From: Limisphaerales bacterium
GTDB taxonomy: Bacteria; Verrucomicrobiota; Verrucomicrobiia; Limisphaerales; AAA164-E04
NCBI GenBank assembly: GCA_024761205.1
Contig: JAMASS010000029.1
Coordinates: 1 to 64,000 of the forward strand
Direction of reading: 5' to 3'
DNA length: 64,000 nt
Below are positions 18,953 through 27,561 of the stretch, piece after piece. The position numbers and the translations under genes were made by a program. The notes below the pieces were generated by a model. It was given only the letters and a program-made list of their open reading frames with translations, was not told the origin of the DNA and ran no database searches. Numbering within the stretch: position 1 is the first letter of the stretch; each line of letters starts with the position of its first letter.

Positions 18953-20002
18953 TCAAGCCATGCTCGAAAACCTGTGGACGGTGGTTTGGGTGTATTCCTG
19001 TCCTGGATTCAAGATAGTCGAAGGGAAATGGGGGTGGTTGGGGGAATCCGGGAAGTGCTGGCATTCGAGACAAAAACCGTGTTGAGACTCGTAAGGCGTG
19101 CCTGATTTCCCAATAAGTGTTCCATCCAGAAAATTGCCCGTGTAAAACTGTAACGCTGGTTCCGTGGTCAGCACGTCTAGTTGTCGTCCTGTTGTGGGAT
19201 GCGTCACTGTGGCCGCCAACTCTAGCGCCCCGGCTTGTGATTTATTGAGAACGAAATTGTGGTCGTAGCCGAGGGGGCGTCCACCAACTTGATTAATGTC
19301 CCTTCCAATGGCCTTTGGTTGGCGAAAATCGAGGGGGCTCCCTGCCACGAGGCGGATTTCACCGGTGGGGATTAACTCGCTATCCGTTGGGGTGTGATGA
19401 GTGGCATGGATTGTCAGGAGATGGTCGCCGATGTGGCCGGAGTGTTCGCCGCCGAGATTCCAGTAGGCATGATTGGTGAGGTTGAGCGGTGTGGGTTGAT
19501 CGCTTGTCGCGCGGTAATCGATTTTGAGTTCGTTGGCTTCGTTCAGGGAGTAGGTCAATTCCAGATGCACGTTGCCAGGATAGCCTTCTTCGCCGTCCGG
19601 ACTCGTGTAATGGAGTGACACGCCGCTTGCTTCCGCTGACTCGAACGAAGTCGCATTCCAAAGTTTTTTGTTGAACCCGGCGATGCCGCCGTGGAGGTGA
19701 TTGGAGCCATTGTTTGTGGCGAGTTGATAGGTTTGGCCGCCCAGCTTGAACCGGCCCTTCACGATTCGATTGGCATAGCGGCCCACAACCACGCCGAAAA
19801 AAGGATCGTTCTTAAGGTAACTAGTGAGGTTGTGAAAGCCTAGGGTGACATCAGCAAAGGTTCCATTTCGGTCCGGAACATGGACCTCGGTGACCGCAGC
19901 CCCGAAGTTTGTGATCTTGACCACGAGGCCATTTGAAGTTCGCAGAGTAAATAGCTGTGCTTCGTCACCAGTTTCGGTAGTGCCAAATGATGCTGTTTCC
20001 AT
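18953..20002 (-). CDS. galM: Aldose 1-epimerase (mutarotase)
   Basis: 349 residues. Interconverts alpha and beta anomers of glucose/galactose. Signature parts visible: NFGAAVTEVHVPDRNG near residue 32, GRYANRIVKGRF near 73 and NGSNHLHGGIAGFNKKLW near 98. TNHAYWNLGG near 176 holds the catalytic His, and LQFYTGNFLDG near 286 leads to the catalytic Glu region. All are intact and the length is normal for the family. No signal peptide, so it is cytoplasmic. It stands alone between relics, and no other galactose gene lies nearby. Confidence 0.93.
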   Translation of the reverse strand: METASFGTTETGDEAQLFTLRTSNGLVVKITNFGAAVTEVHVPDRNGTFADVTLGFHNLTSYLKNDPFFGVVVGRYANRIVKGRFKLGGQTYQLATNNGSNHLHGGIAGFNKKLWNATSFESAEASGVSLHYTSPDGEEGYPGNVHLELTYSLNEANELKIDYRATSDQPTPLNLTNHAYWNLGGEHSGHIGDHLLTIHATHHTPTDSELIPTGEIRLVAGSPLDFRQPKAIGRDINQVGGRPLGYDHNFVLNKSQAGALELAATVTHPTTGRQLDVLTTEPALQFYTGNFLDGTLIGKSGTPYESQHGFCLECQHFPDSPNHPHFPSTILNPGQEYTQTTVHRFSSMA

Positions 20003-20205
20003 TGGGCGATGCCTTCGTGAAATTATATGAGCCGAAAATCCGCACGGGGGGGATCGTAGCGCGGATCACCGTTCTGTTGGAAGGTTGAATACTGAGGATT
20101 TGCCTGAAGTTCCTTCAGTTGACTGAAAAAACGATACACTCCTCCCACGGTGGGGACCGAAGGTCGAGTGTCCAGTCTGAGATTTGGAAACACGGGATTG
20201 AAGCG

Positions 20206-20463
20206 CTAATTCTGCCCGAATGTCAATTTTTTGCGGAGGCAGAACTTATTATCAGTTGATAGCGATGGAGTTACGTCCTTCGTTGCAAATAGGTCCATGC
20301 TGGCCATCCACCGCCTAGCAGCGTTTCGGCCATGCCGAGAGACGGCGTGTTCAGAGGGACGCGGACTGTAGCCGTGTCCACCTTTTGGATAGAGGTGCAT
20401 TTGGGCAGGGACTTTAGCCTTCTTGGGGCCAAGTAATACACGATGCTGCTCTCTGACCTTCAC
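20206..20463 (-). pseudogene. Alpha/beta-hydrolase C-terminal relic
   Basis: The 85-codon minus frame contains VPAQMHLYPKGGHGYSPRPS, the region around the catalytic His of dienelactone-hydrolase/acetyl-xylan-esterase-type proteins (H-YPKGGHG). The nucleophile elbow and the rest of the fold are absent upstream, so this is the tail of a deleted gene. Confidence 0.55.
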
Positions 20464-20815
20464 CCGTTATGCTGGGTTTGAACGAGAAGGCTCAGCGGTG
20501 TGTCTGGAGTAACTTTGGCCTCCTCAGCGAGCTCCCGATTGTTGTCTAATTTTGTCTTATCAGGTAGGCAGGATAGATAAGAATTGCGAAATTGGACCGA
20601 CAACTCACCTGACCGCTAGCGTCTACCGCTGGCAGGTTCGCGCTTTTGGTAGTGATTCGAGTCCATGGCTGTGGGATGTTCACCAGTGGAGAAACTGAGA
20701 ACGCCGCCCCCGGTTGGGATCGATACCCCAACGCTCGGTGCGGTGTCTGGCCATGCTGATAACGCGCTGGGTGGAGGATAGTCGGTGAGGCTGGGTGCAG
20801 TGATGTTGGCCAATT
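20464..20815. other. No recognisable gene
   Basis: Open frames on both strands (for example minus 20546-20932) have no recognisable domain and overlap the amidase relic. The stretch is probably decayed coding DNA. Confidence 0.4.
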
Positions 20816-21180
20816 GTGATGATCTGTTGGTTCAGCAAACTGGCGTGGCTCAATGCCTTTTGGCGATCCTGGTTTGTGCCCGCGGTGGAGTTGGTGCAGG
20901 CCGATCGATTGAGACAGAAGACGATGGAGCATATGGCGAAGGTGTTTGAGTCGGTGGATGTATATTATTCAGTCCAAGGGTTGCGGGGTTGTTGTTGTTG
21001 ATTATGAACTTCACTGGACATCCTTCTTTGATCCTGCGGTTCGGGTTTCGAGCGGATGGGACGCCCACGGGGGTAACGTTTTGGGGCAGGCTGTTTGGGG
21101 GAGGGAAACTTCACCGGATTTTGGCGGCGTTGGAGAAGCGGCTGGATGTTTGGCGTCGGCGGTTTCGTCTGGAAAATTGA
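20816..21180 (+). pseudogene. Amidase (GatA-like signature family), C-terminal relic
   Basis: A first frame reads AVELVQADRLRQKTMEHMAK and VFESVDVYYS (20880-20970). A second frame reads LLLIMNFTGHPSLILRFGF, RADGTPTGVTFWGRLFGG and ends at 21180. Both fit the C-terminal third of amidase-signature enzymes, where N-TGHP and DGTP-G--F-GR-F are conserved. The Ser-Ser-Lys catalytic region is missing and the two parts are out of frame. The stop is directly followed by a copy of a dispersed repeat. Confidence 0.65.
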
Positions 21181-21210
21181 GCAGAGGCTTCGCTGTTCCT
21201 TCGTTATCGC

Positions 21211-21281
21211 TCGGGAATGCGGATTCCGCTCTCCTTCACTATGCCGGAGGACGGCGGCTCGACGGAGTCTCGCCCCACCTT
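21211..21281 (+). repeat. Dispersed repeat, copy A
   Basis: The core GGCTCGACGGAGTCTCGCCC and its flanks (GGATTCCG... about 30 bp earlier) recur at 46679-46742 (opposite orientation), 46803-46829 and 56003-56032. Copy A lies between the amidase relic and the ABC ATPase stop. Confidence 0.65.
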
Positions 21282-21286
21282 CTTTT

Positions 21287-21925
21287 CTACTGCGTGTGTA
21301 ATTTGCCGTCTTCCAGCCTGAAGCGGCAATCACCAAGTTTTTGGGCTTCTTGTTGGCTGTGGGTAATGTGGAGAACGGTGACACTGGTTTGCTGGTGGAT
21401 TTTTTTGAGGAGCTCGCACATTTCTGTGTGCAATTCTTCGTCAAGCGCGCTGAGGGGTTCGTCAAGGAGGAGAACGGTGGGTTTGCTGGCGAGGGCGCGG
21501 CCGAGGGCGACGCGTTGAGCTTCGCCGCCGCTCAGACTAGCGGGCATGCGATCTAGCAGGTGATCGATACTCATGAGGTCTGCGAGCTCGTTGACGCGGC
21601 CGGCGATCAAAGGTGTGGCAAGGCGCCGGGTGACGAGGGAGAAGGCGAGTTGAGCGCGGACGCGCATGGTCGGGAAGAGCGCACGATCTTGCGGTACGTA
21701 GCCAACGCCGCGTTCTGCCGGTTTCAGCAAGGTGACATCGCGGTTGGATAATCGAATGTGGCCCGCTTGGATCGGCCTCAGTCCACAGATCGCTTCGAGC
21801 AGAGTGGTCTTACCGCAACCACTGCGTCCCATGAGGACCGCGTATTGCCCGGATTCAACATGAAGACTGAAATCATCGAGGACGAAGTCCCCTTGTTGAA
21901 TTTTCAACTGTTGGACGTCGATCAT
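21287..21925 (-). CDS. Oxyanion ABC transporter, ATP-binding subunit (molybdate/tungstate-type)
   Basis: 212 residues. Walker A GRSGCGKTT near residue 33, Q-loop YVPQDRALFPTM near 75, signature SLSGGEAQRVALGRALA near 126, Walker B VLLLDEPLSALD and H-loop ITHS near 180. It lacks the C-terminal TOBE ligand-sensing domain of ModC, so it is of the short type. The start overlaps the permease stop by 4 bp, and the three genes form one minus-strand operon (binding protein, permease, ATPase). The substrate class is inferred from the binding protein. Sulfate cannot be excluded. Confidence 0.85.
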   Translation of the reverse strand: MIDVQQLKIQQGDFVLDDFSLHVESGQYAVLMGRSGCGKTTLLEAICGLRPIQAGHIRLSNRDVTLLKPAERGVGYVPQDRALFPTMRVRAQLAFSLVTRRLATPLIAGRVNELADLMSIDHLLDRMPASLSGGEAQRVALGRALASKPTVLLLDEPLSALDEELHTEMCELLKKIHQQTSVTVLHITHSQQEAQKLGDCRFRLEDGKLHTQ

Positions 21926-22791
21926 GCGTTGAGTCGTTGCATCCCAAAAAGACGAGCGATAATCAGCACCACGGCCGCTGTGGCGACCATAATGATCGAG
22001 ATGGCGAGCATGCCTTTGAGATTGCCCGTTTGGAGTTCCAAGTAGACCGAGGTGGAAAGGACCTCGGTGCGCAAGCGGGTGGAGCCTGCAAAAACTAGGA
22101 TGGGCCCGAATTCACCTAGGGATCGGGCCCACGCCAAAGTTCCCGCAGCCAGGAGGCCATGTTTCGCCTGTGGTAGGATCACTTGCCAGAAGGCTTGTTT
22201 GCGGTTGCAACCGAGAGTCATGGCGACGTCTTCGAATCGGGATGGAATTTGGTCGAACGTCACCCGCATGGTTCGGCTGGCGAAAGCCGCCGCCACGGTG
22301 AACTGAGCGATAATAACGGCGGGCACTTCGAAAACCACGATAGAGCTAAACCACGAAAGGGGAGGGAAGTTGAATAGGATCAGCAGGCTGACGCCGATCA
22401 CCAACGGCGGGAGAACGATGGGAATGTCCAAGACCGCCTCGATAAAGCTTTTCCCGCGAAATTGAAACCTTGACATCAGGTAACCGATGGGGACCGACAC
22501 CCAGAGGGATAATAAGGTGGAGATGTTACAACTAAGGAGGCTCAGTTTGATAGAGAACCGAATCTCTTTGCTATTCAGCGCTGCGAGAAAGGATTGCTGG
22601 TCGGTATAGACGATATTGGCCAGAATCATCAGCACAATGACCGCTACGTAAGCGCCGCCCAGGACGATAAGGGCGGCGAGAAACGGCTTGTCGGAGCGGA
22701 CCTTTAAGGGCCGGGCAAGAGCCTGGTCAAAGTCTGAGACCGTAGGTTCACAATGCTGAGACTGCGGCTTGGCGGCGTTGGTATCGGTCAT
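21922..22791 (-). CDS. Oxyanion ABC transporter, permease subunit
   Basis: About 289 residues with roughly six membrane segments; the first is FLAALIVLGGAYVAVIVLMI near residue 33. The binding-protein-dependent permease loop (EAA-type) appears as EDVAMTLGCNRKQAFWQVIL, with the family Gly. It is similar in layout to ModB/WtpB-type permeases. Start assigned to ATG 22791 (MTDTNAAK); an in-frame ATG at 22863 would extend further into the upstream gene. Even from 22791 it overlaps the binding-protein gene by 44 bp, unusually long for a simple coupling junction. Confidence 0.83.
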   Translation of the reverse strand: MTDTNAAKPQSQHCEPTVSDFDQALARPLKVRSDKPFLAALIVLGGAYVAVIVLMILANIVYTDQQSFLAALNSKEIRFSIKLSLLSCNISTLLSLWVSVPIGYLMSRFQFRGKSFIEAVLDIPIVLPPLVIGVSLLILFNFPPLSWFSSIVVFEVPAVIIAQFTVAAAFASRTMRVTFDQIPSRFEDVAMTLGCNRKQAFWQVILPQAKHGLLAAGTLAWARSLGEFGPILVFAGSTRLRTEVLSTSVYLELQTGNLKGMLAISIIMVATAAVVLIIARLFGMQRLNA

Positions 22792-24256
22792 TGCTGGCTT
22801 GCAGATGCCGTGATTGTTTCCCGGCCACGGTGTTCTGCACGGTCTTAGCCGTTGGCAGATCAATGCGGATGAGATCGAACCTCTTGGTTAGTTTCTGGCA
22901 GTTTGCTTCGTAGATGAGTGCCGCATCGAGCTTGGTGTAGCCTTCCATTTGCAGAACCGACTCATGGGCTGTCGGTGTGGTGACGATGACGGATTGATGC
23001 TTCTCCATTTGCTCTTTGATTCCAGCTTCCTCAAACATCTGCCAACTGAGAGCGCTCAAAGTGCTAAGCTTGGGGCCGGTCGTGCCAATGGAAACGTCGG
23101 GTTGAACGAGGTCTAACAGGCTCCTAATGTTCTTGGGATTGCCTCGGCGCACCATGATAACGACCTTGTTACTGGAGCCGTCGCTGGCCTCCATGAGATC
23201 GGACGACACCCTGTCCATGTAGTTGGCGTCACACGTCATGAACATGTCAGGGAGGTGAAACTTTCTGGCTTTGATGTTGCCGACGATTGTGCCGCAGCCG
23301 GCGTATTGCGTTTTGATGAGGCAGCCTCCCTGTTTTCCGAAGTCTGTAAAGGTTCCGACCAACGCGTTGTGTTTGACGCCACCGCAATAAATCACGAGTT
23401 CTGGTACTTCTTCCCAAGGATCACCGGGGAGCGTCTCAAAATGAAACTGCTTGAAGAAGGGTTTGCCCTTCTCCGGTGCGGCGAGGTAGCGGGCAAAGTG
23501 CAGGGCTTCTTTGGTCTTTGCCGTTTGGGCGGTCACGTCGGCTGAGATGGTTGCGATTCCCGTGGCTAGCTCGGGACACTCAATAGTTTTCAGACCGAAT
23601 TGTCGAGCGGTGGCGTCCCAAATGAAGGCAGCTTGAATATCGTCCGAAGTCTTGACGGCGTTCGCTGCCTCGGGAACTCGTGGGAATGATGACTTTTTGT
23701 TGCGAAAGACCTCTTCCCAAAGATCGCGGGCCTTGAGCGCAGATTGCGTTCGGTTGCCGACGCCTGCTTGTTCATTGCAGATAACGTAGGATAGGTTCTG
23801 ACTGAGTAGATCGCGGATGGATTTGATTCGTAAGGTCGAATCCGGTTTCACCGCGAGAACGACTCGGAATTGGGCCAGCGGAATCGCTCCTTTAGTCAGG
23901 CCCCTGTTCCTTGCGCGATCGCTAAAAAATTGGTCGGCGGGGATGTAGAGATCGCAGCGGGGCGCTTTGTTCTCCTGTTCCAAAGCGATCTTGCTTTCGA
24001 GCTCTCCGGTGGAGCCATAATCCAATCGGATCGCCACATCATACTCTTTCTCGTACTGTTTGGCGGCGGCTTCCACCGGTTTGCGAATGCCGGCGGCACA
24101 ATAAACGACGAGGTTCGATTGGGTCGATGTGGGGTGAGCAATTTCGCGTCGGATCAAAACAATTAGGGCGAACACCATCACCACCGAAGCGAGGGTAAGA
24201 AGGATCCAATTGGCACTGACCCTGCGATACTGATAGTTCTCTGCGGACATTGGCAA
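22748..24256 (-). CDS. Oxyanion-binding protein with two tandem substrate-binding domains
   Basis: 502 residues. One membrane anchor near the N-terminus (ILLTLASVVMVFALIVLI, ~18-35) leaves the rest outside the membrane. Residues ~47-280 form a ModA-like domain starting NLVVYCAAGIRKPVE with YGSTGELESKI. A second similar domain follows from ~287, starting ELVIYCGGVKHNALV, with QYAGCGTIVGNIKA and VVIMVRRGNPKNI. This internal duplication gives two binding lobes in one chain feeding one permease. The C-terminal ~25 residues are read in frame with the permease start region and look atypical (NDRYQRRQAAVSAL), so the original stop may have been earlier. Confidence 0.82.
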   Translation of the reverse strand: MPMSAENYQYRRVSANWILLTLASVVMVFALIVLIRREIAHPTSTQSNLVVYCAAGIRKPVEAAAKQYEKEYDVAIRLDYGSTGELESKIALEQENKAPRCDLYIPADQFFSDRARNRGLTKGAIPLAQFRVVLAVKPDSTLRIKSIRDLLSQNLSYVICNEQAGVGNRTQSALKARDLWEEVFRNKKSSFPRVPEAANAVKTSDDIQAAFIWDATARQFGLKTIECPELATGIATISADVTAQTAKTKEALHFARYLAAPEKGKPFFKQFHFETLPGDPWEEVPELVIYCGGVKHNALVGTFTDFGKQGGCLIKTQYAGCGTIVGNIKARKFHLPDMFMTCDANYMDRVSSDLMEASDGSSNKVVIMVRRGNPKNIRSLLDLVQPDVSIGTTGPKLSTLSALSWQMFEEAGIKEQMEKHQSVIVTTPTAHESVLQMEGYTKLDAALIYEANCQKLTKRFDLIRIDLPTAKTVQNTVAGKQSRHLQASNDRYQRRQAAVSAL

Positions 24257-24499
24257 GGCGACTTTAGGCGTGGTGTCAGGTTATTCGGACCTCAGAACGG
24301 CGAGGCTACTTGGCAGGATTGAGCAAACCAAGCTTTTTTGGTGCTCTATCTTCGCGCACGATCTCAAAAACCTGGAGCATTGGGTCTTCGCCCGGTCGGC
24401 TGTTTTCACGACGTTCAGTGAAATGGAGATGAAGCTGAGAGGCAACTTTGATTCCGGAGGGTTCTTTGACCACGTCCTGTCGGGGAACTTCAGCTTCGT

Positions 24500-24874
24500 T
24501 AGGACGCCGAAGTTGTTAAAGACGGTATTTCCAGCCGCTCTTCCAACGCAAACGGCTAATATACCCATCCGGCTCGGGATGCACCAATACCTTGTAGATA
24601 TAATAGATATTAACGCTTTTGGAGGAGCAATCCTGATAAACCGTCTCCGAACTGGAGCATTTCTCAAAAAAGACGGTCAAGTGAGACAACCGAAAACGAT
24701 GACCGAGTAGTTACCCTTCAGATTCTGAAGCGGGAAAGGATCACCAGCATGAGCATATCCCGTGACATTGAGAATGGGAGTTTGAAAATCCTCCCACTCA
24801 CTAGCCGCCCGACGCCTCCCGAACGGGCCATTTGGCAGCGCCATATTCTTCGGCAACTTTACCCTGCCTCCCAA
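24500..24874 (-). pseudogene. Redoxin (deiodinase-like) relic
   Basis: The minus frame at 24874-24677 gives MALPNGPFGRR, FQTPILNVTGYAHAGDPFPL and NLKGNYSVIVFGCLT. A second frame then reads ETVYQDCSSKSVNIYYIYKV followed by LVHPEPDGYI. This matches thioredoxin-fold proteins of the iodothyronine-deiodinase-like/redoxin type common in PVC bacteria, where Y-VIVFG--TCPPF precedes VY--Y---GVNFYYIYK. The frame change and missing C-terminus mark it as dead. Further minus-strand coding remnants may continue to 24281, but were not identified. Confidence 0.5.
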
Positions 24875-24919
24875 GCTCTGACCAACAAGTACACCCGACC
24901 CGATAGAATCCTCATTTGG

Positions 24920-25560
24920 CGTTTTGCACTTATTTCTATTTTTTCAGTCTCACGAATCCAGACCTGGCCACACCGTCACTCTCACCGGTCTGAAACCTGA
25001 CACAGCGTACGTCTACACCGTCGGCGATAGATCATCCTCCGAAGGGGCGGTAGCATTGTCTGATCTCACAACGGCACCGGATCGTTGGGGCACTCTGGTC
25101 CGCAACGCCTTCCACGAGCGGCTGGGCGCTGTGTTCTACATCATGGCCGCGATCTCGTGAACGGCGGCAACGACCGCGACGACTAGGACAGCCTCTTCGC
25201 CAACGCAGCGACTATCTTCTATAATCGACGCCAACTCGTGCCCGCCATCGGAAACCATGAAAACCAGGGTGGTCATCCGACGCCCTGCCTAAAGAACTTC
25301 ACCTTACCGACGAACGGTCCGGCATCTAGGGGGGAGGGGCTGAGCGCACCTGCTAATTTGAATACAGCAATGCCTTGTTCGTGATCCTGCATTCAAACTT
25401 AAAACCTGAAGATCCGTCCGAGTGGTTGAATCAAGTGCTGGAGAATTCCAATGCGGCTTGGAAGTTTGCCGGCCATCATCACCCCGCTTATTCCTCAGCC
25501 TAAACCGAAACAATACCGACATCCGAACACATTGGGCTGCCTCGACTCCTCCGTCGATCA
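24920..25560 (+). pseudogene. Purple-acid-phosphatase-type metallophosphoesterase relic
   Basis: VTLTGLKPDTAYVYTVGD (~24970) is the end of the fibronectin-like N-terminal domain. Pieces in shifting frames then match the phosphatase core: NGGNDRDDWDSLFA near 25157, LVPAIGNHENQGGHP (metal-binding GNHE) near 25235, NALFVILHSNL near 25365, and WKFAGHHHPAYSS (metal-binding His) near 25460 with RNNTDIRTHW near 25507. At least three frame changes break it. The C-terminal metal ligands (GHDH-Y) are lost, because the sequence passes straight into a PQQ-propeller relic. Confidence 0.65.
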
Positions 25561-25589
25561 CCAAATCCGCGCCATTGACACCCGCACGG

Positions 25590-25880
25590 ACAAATTGGAA
25601 TGAGGTTCTATACCAACGGCGCTATGTCTATTGTCTTTCCATTACGGACGGACAAACAATCTGGCGCTACCGTCCCGGTCCCGCCGATGAGCGAATCATT
25701 GAAACCGGACGAATAATCGTCACTTGGCCGGTCCATACGGGACTCACCATGAACAATGGAATTGTGCATAGCGGACGCAGGCGTCTCCATCGTTGCCCTC
25801 AACGCAAACGACGAATTCGTCTCTGGAAAAACGACACTGCCAGTGACCTCTCGCCTGAGGACTGCATACGGGGCTCTCCA
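25590..25880 (+). pseudogene. PQQ-propeller protein relic
   Basis: RRYVYCLSITDGQTIWRYRP, GPADERIIETGR and VHTGLTMNNGIVHSG are followed after a frame change by ALNANDEFVW and NDTASDLSPEDC. These are the blade motifs of PQQ-like beta-propeller proteins (VY-L---DG--IWR). Only two or three blades are left. It is fused end-to-end with the phosphatase relic, indicating that a deletion joined two unrelated genes. Confidence 0.55.
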
Positions 25881-26640
25881 GGGAAACCCACTACACCGTT
25901 GCGCGGCTTGGGCCCGACGCTTGGCCCGCCATCGCTCGGGCAACTGAAAGGCCCTGGCAACGGTCCGAATCCCGCCCCAAGACCAAAGCACGGGGAAGGG
26001 CTGTCTGCCGTTCGCACAAGCCAAATCCATGAGCGACGGCCATAGGGCGCGGGCAACTGCTCTGGACCGGGGCGGCCAAGACCTTGGAATGCATGGCTTG
26101 GGAAGTCCGTGAGGAACACGCCTTGGCTTGCGTCAACAAATGAGCGGCGATGGCGCGGAAGAAGCAGGCGCTCCAGCGGCGCGTTGAGCCCCAAGGCTGT
26201 CAACTGTCGATTGAGTCACTCAACTAGTTGCACGGGCCAAGCGCATGATCCCCCCGGCAGCCCCAAGGCCTCCTGGTCCAGCCTTGAGCGCCCCGCCTCC
26301 TCAAACCCCAAGCCCCTGGCCGAGCCCGGAAGAAGGCCATTGCGGCGGCTAGACGCTAGCCATCGAAAAGCAAGATTGCCGGCAGGCGCGTTCCAAGGGC
26401 GGCGGCCGCTCGTCCGCCGCACTGAACGCCGGGCCCACCTTTGGTCCGATTTAGAGATTGGGGGCCGGTTTCGCGGCCCTTTAGCCGCAATCGGATGAGC
26501 CGAGCCGGAGGCTGACATCTCTGGGCGCATCAACCGCGGAGGGCAGGCTGAGGGCTTGGGGAAACGCGACCTCCCGGCTCGCGGAGTGATCGGAAGGACC
26601 AACGAACACGGAGAAACCAGCGGAACAATTCAACGTTCAG
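25881..26640. other. GC-rich stretch without an identified gene
   Basis: Long open frames occur on both strands simply because the GC content is high (for example plus 26109-26498, minus 25799-26203). None shows a recognisable domain or start context. The base composition differs sharply from the feo operon downstream, so this may be an old inserted element. Confidence 0.4.
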
Positions 26641-26665
26641 AGCAGTGCAGCGACTCTGCACTGCT
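26641..26665. repeat. Perfect 10-bp hairpin
   Basis: AGCAGTGCAG and CTGCACTGCT separated by CGACT form a perfect stem with a 5-nt loop. No U-run follows (next bases TTGGCC), so it is not a standard terminator. It may be a REP-like palindrome. Confidence 0.6.
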
Positions 26666-26962
26666 TTGGCCTTCAAGTCTCTAATACTCCGAATACGCGC
26701 TTTTCGACTCGCCTCCACCTTGATCGCCAACGGTGAGCATTTCACTTCGTTCGTCGGCGTAACACAGCTTTTTTGACCACGGATCTAAAACACCATGAAA
26801 ATTATGGCCATCCGTGTAATTCGAGTGATTCGCGGTTTAAGTTCAGAATGAACTGAGATGTGCGTCCCCCAAAACTGCGCCTCAAAATTTCTTATTGATC
26901 TTGAGACCTAATCTCAATAACTTACCGCTGTTGTTAACGAACCACGTGACGCATTGCAAATA
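26666..26962. other. feo operon upstream region
   Basis: No gene seen. Short A/T-rich patches at 26760-26830 and 26880-26925 could hold the feo promoter. No clear Fur box (19-bp GATAATGATAATCATTATC-like palindrome) was recognised. Confidence 0.35.
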
Positions 26963-27211
26963 ATGGCAACCGCTGAATCCACTAGGTGGGTCTCCCTTCA
27001 GGACATTAAACCTGGGCAAAAAGTGCGGGTTCAGAAGCTTGCCGGGCAGCCCGCTCTCTGCCATCGCCTGCGCGAAATGGGGTTCTGCGAATACGCTGAG
27101 GTTCAGATTCTCAACAAAAGCGGCGCCATGCTCTGCCAGGTCTGTAACTCCAAAATCTGTCTGAGCCGTCAGCTTGCTGAGTGGATTCTGGTCGAACCTG
27201 CCCTCACCTAG
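26963..27211 (+). CDS. feoA: FeoA-like protein 1
   Basis: About 82 residues with the SH3-like FeoA fold: SLQDIKPGQKVRVQKLAG, then the invariant-type HRLREMGFCEYAEVQIL, then the closing strand SRQLAEWILVEP. FeoA is a small cytoplasmic partner needed for FeoB-mediated Fe(II) uptake. It has an unusual cysteine cluster (MLCQVCNSKICLS, ~residues 57-69) that might sense iron or redox state. The ATG at 26963 was chosen over the TTG at 26954. First of two feoA copies. Confidence 0.88.
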   Translation: MATAESTRWVSLQDIKPGQKVRVQKLAGQPALCHRLREMGFCEYAEVQILNKSGAMLCQVCNSKICLSRQLAEWILVEPALT

Positions 27212-27305
27212 CTCCCGATCGGGTGGCCATGTTCGCTAGAAAACCTGACTTCATCTCTCCCTGTCGTCTTCCCTCAATACCTGAGTGAGGATATTGTGTG
27301 AACCG

Positions 27306-27545
27306 ATGTCGACAACGGTAAAACTAGCCGACCTGCCCACCGGTCATACCGCCGTGATCGCGTCCCTGCCCAGCGGCGTCCCTAGTCTCACGCGCTTACG
27401 GGAGATGGGGGTTCTCCCCGGGACCAAGATTCTCCTCGTTCGCCGCGCGCCGCTAGGCGACCCCTTGGAGATTTCAGTCAGAGGATCCCTGCTTTCCCTT
27501 CGTCGCCAAGAAACCGAACTCATCGAGGTTCACCCAGAAGCCTGA
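27306..27545 (+). CDS. feoA: FeoA-like protein 2
   Basis: 79 residues: KLADLPTGHTAVIASL, TRLREMGVLPGTKILLVRRA (the standard LREMG--PG signature) and PLEISVRGSLLSLRRQET. A second FeoA of the common type, without the cysteine cluster of copy 1. It lies 94 bp after copy 1 and 16 bp before feoB, so it probably supplies the canonical FeoA function. Start ATG 27306. Confidence 0.9.
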   Translation: MSTTVKLADLPTGHTAVIASLPSGVPSLTRLREMGVLPGTKILLVRRAPLGDPLEISVRGSLLSLRRQETELIEVHPEA

Positions 27546-27561
27546 CGAGCCGCATTCGACT

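Noticed and set aside
25799-26498. Overlapping long open frames on both strands
   Set aside because: They arise from high GC content with few stop codons; none resembles a known protein, so none is called as a gene.
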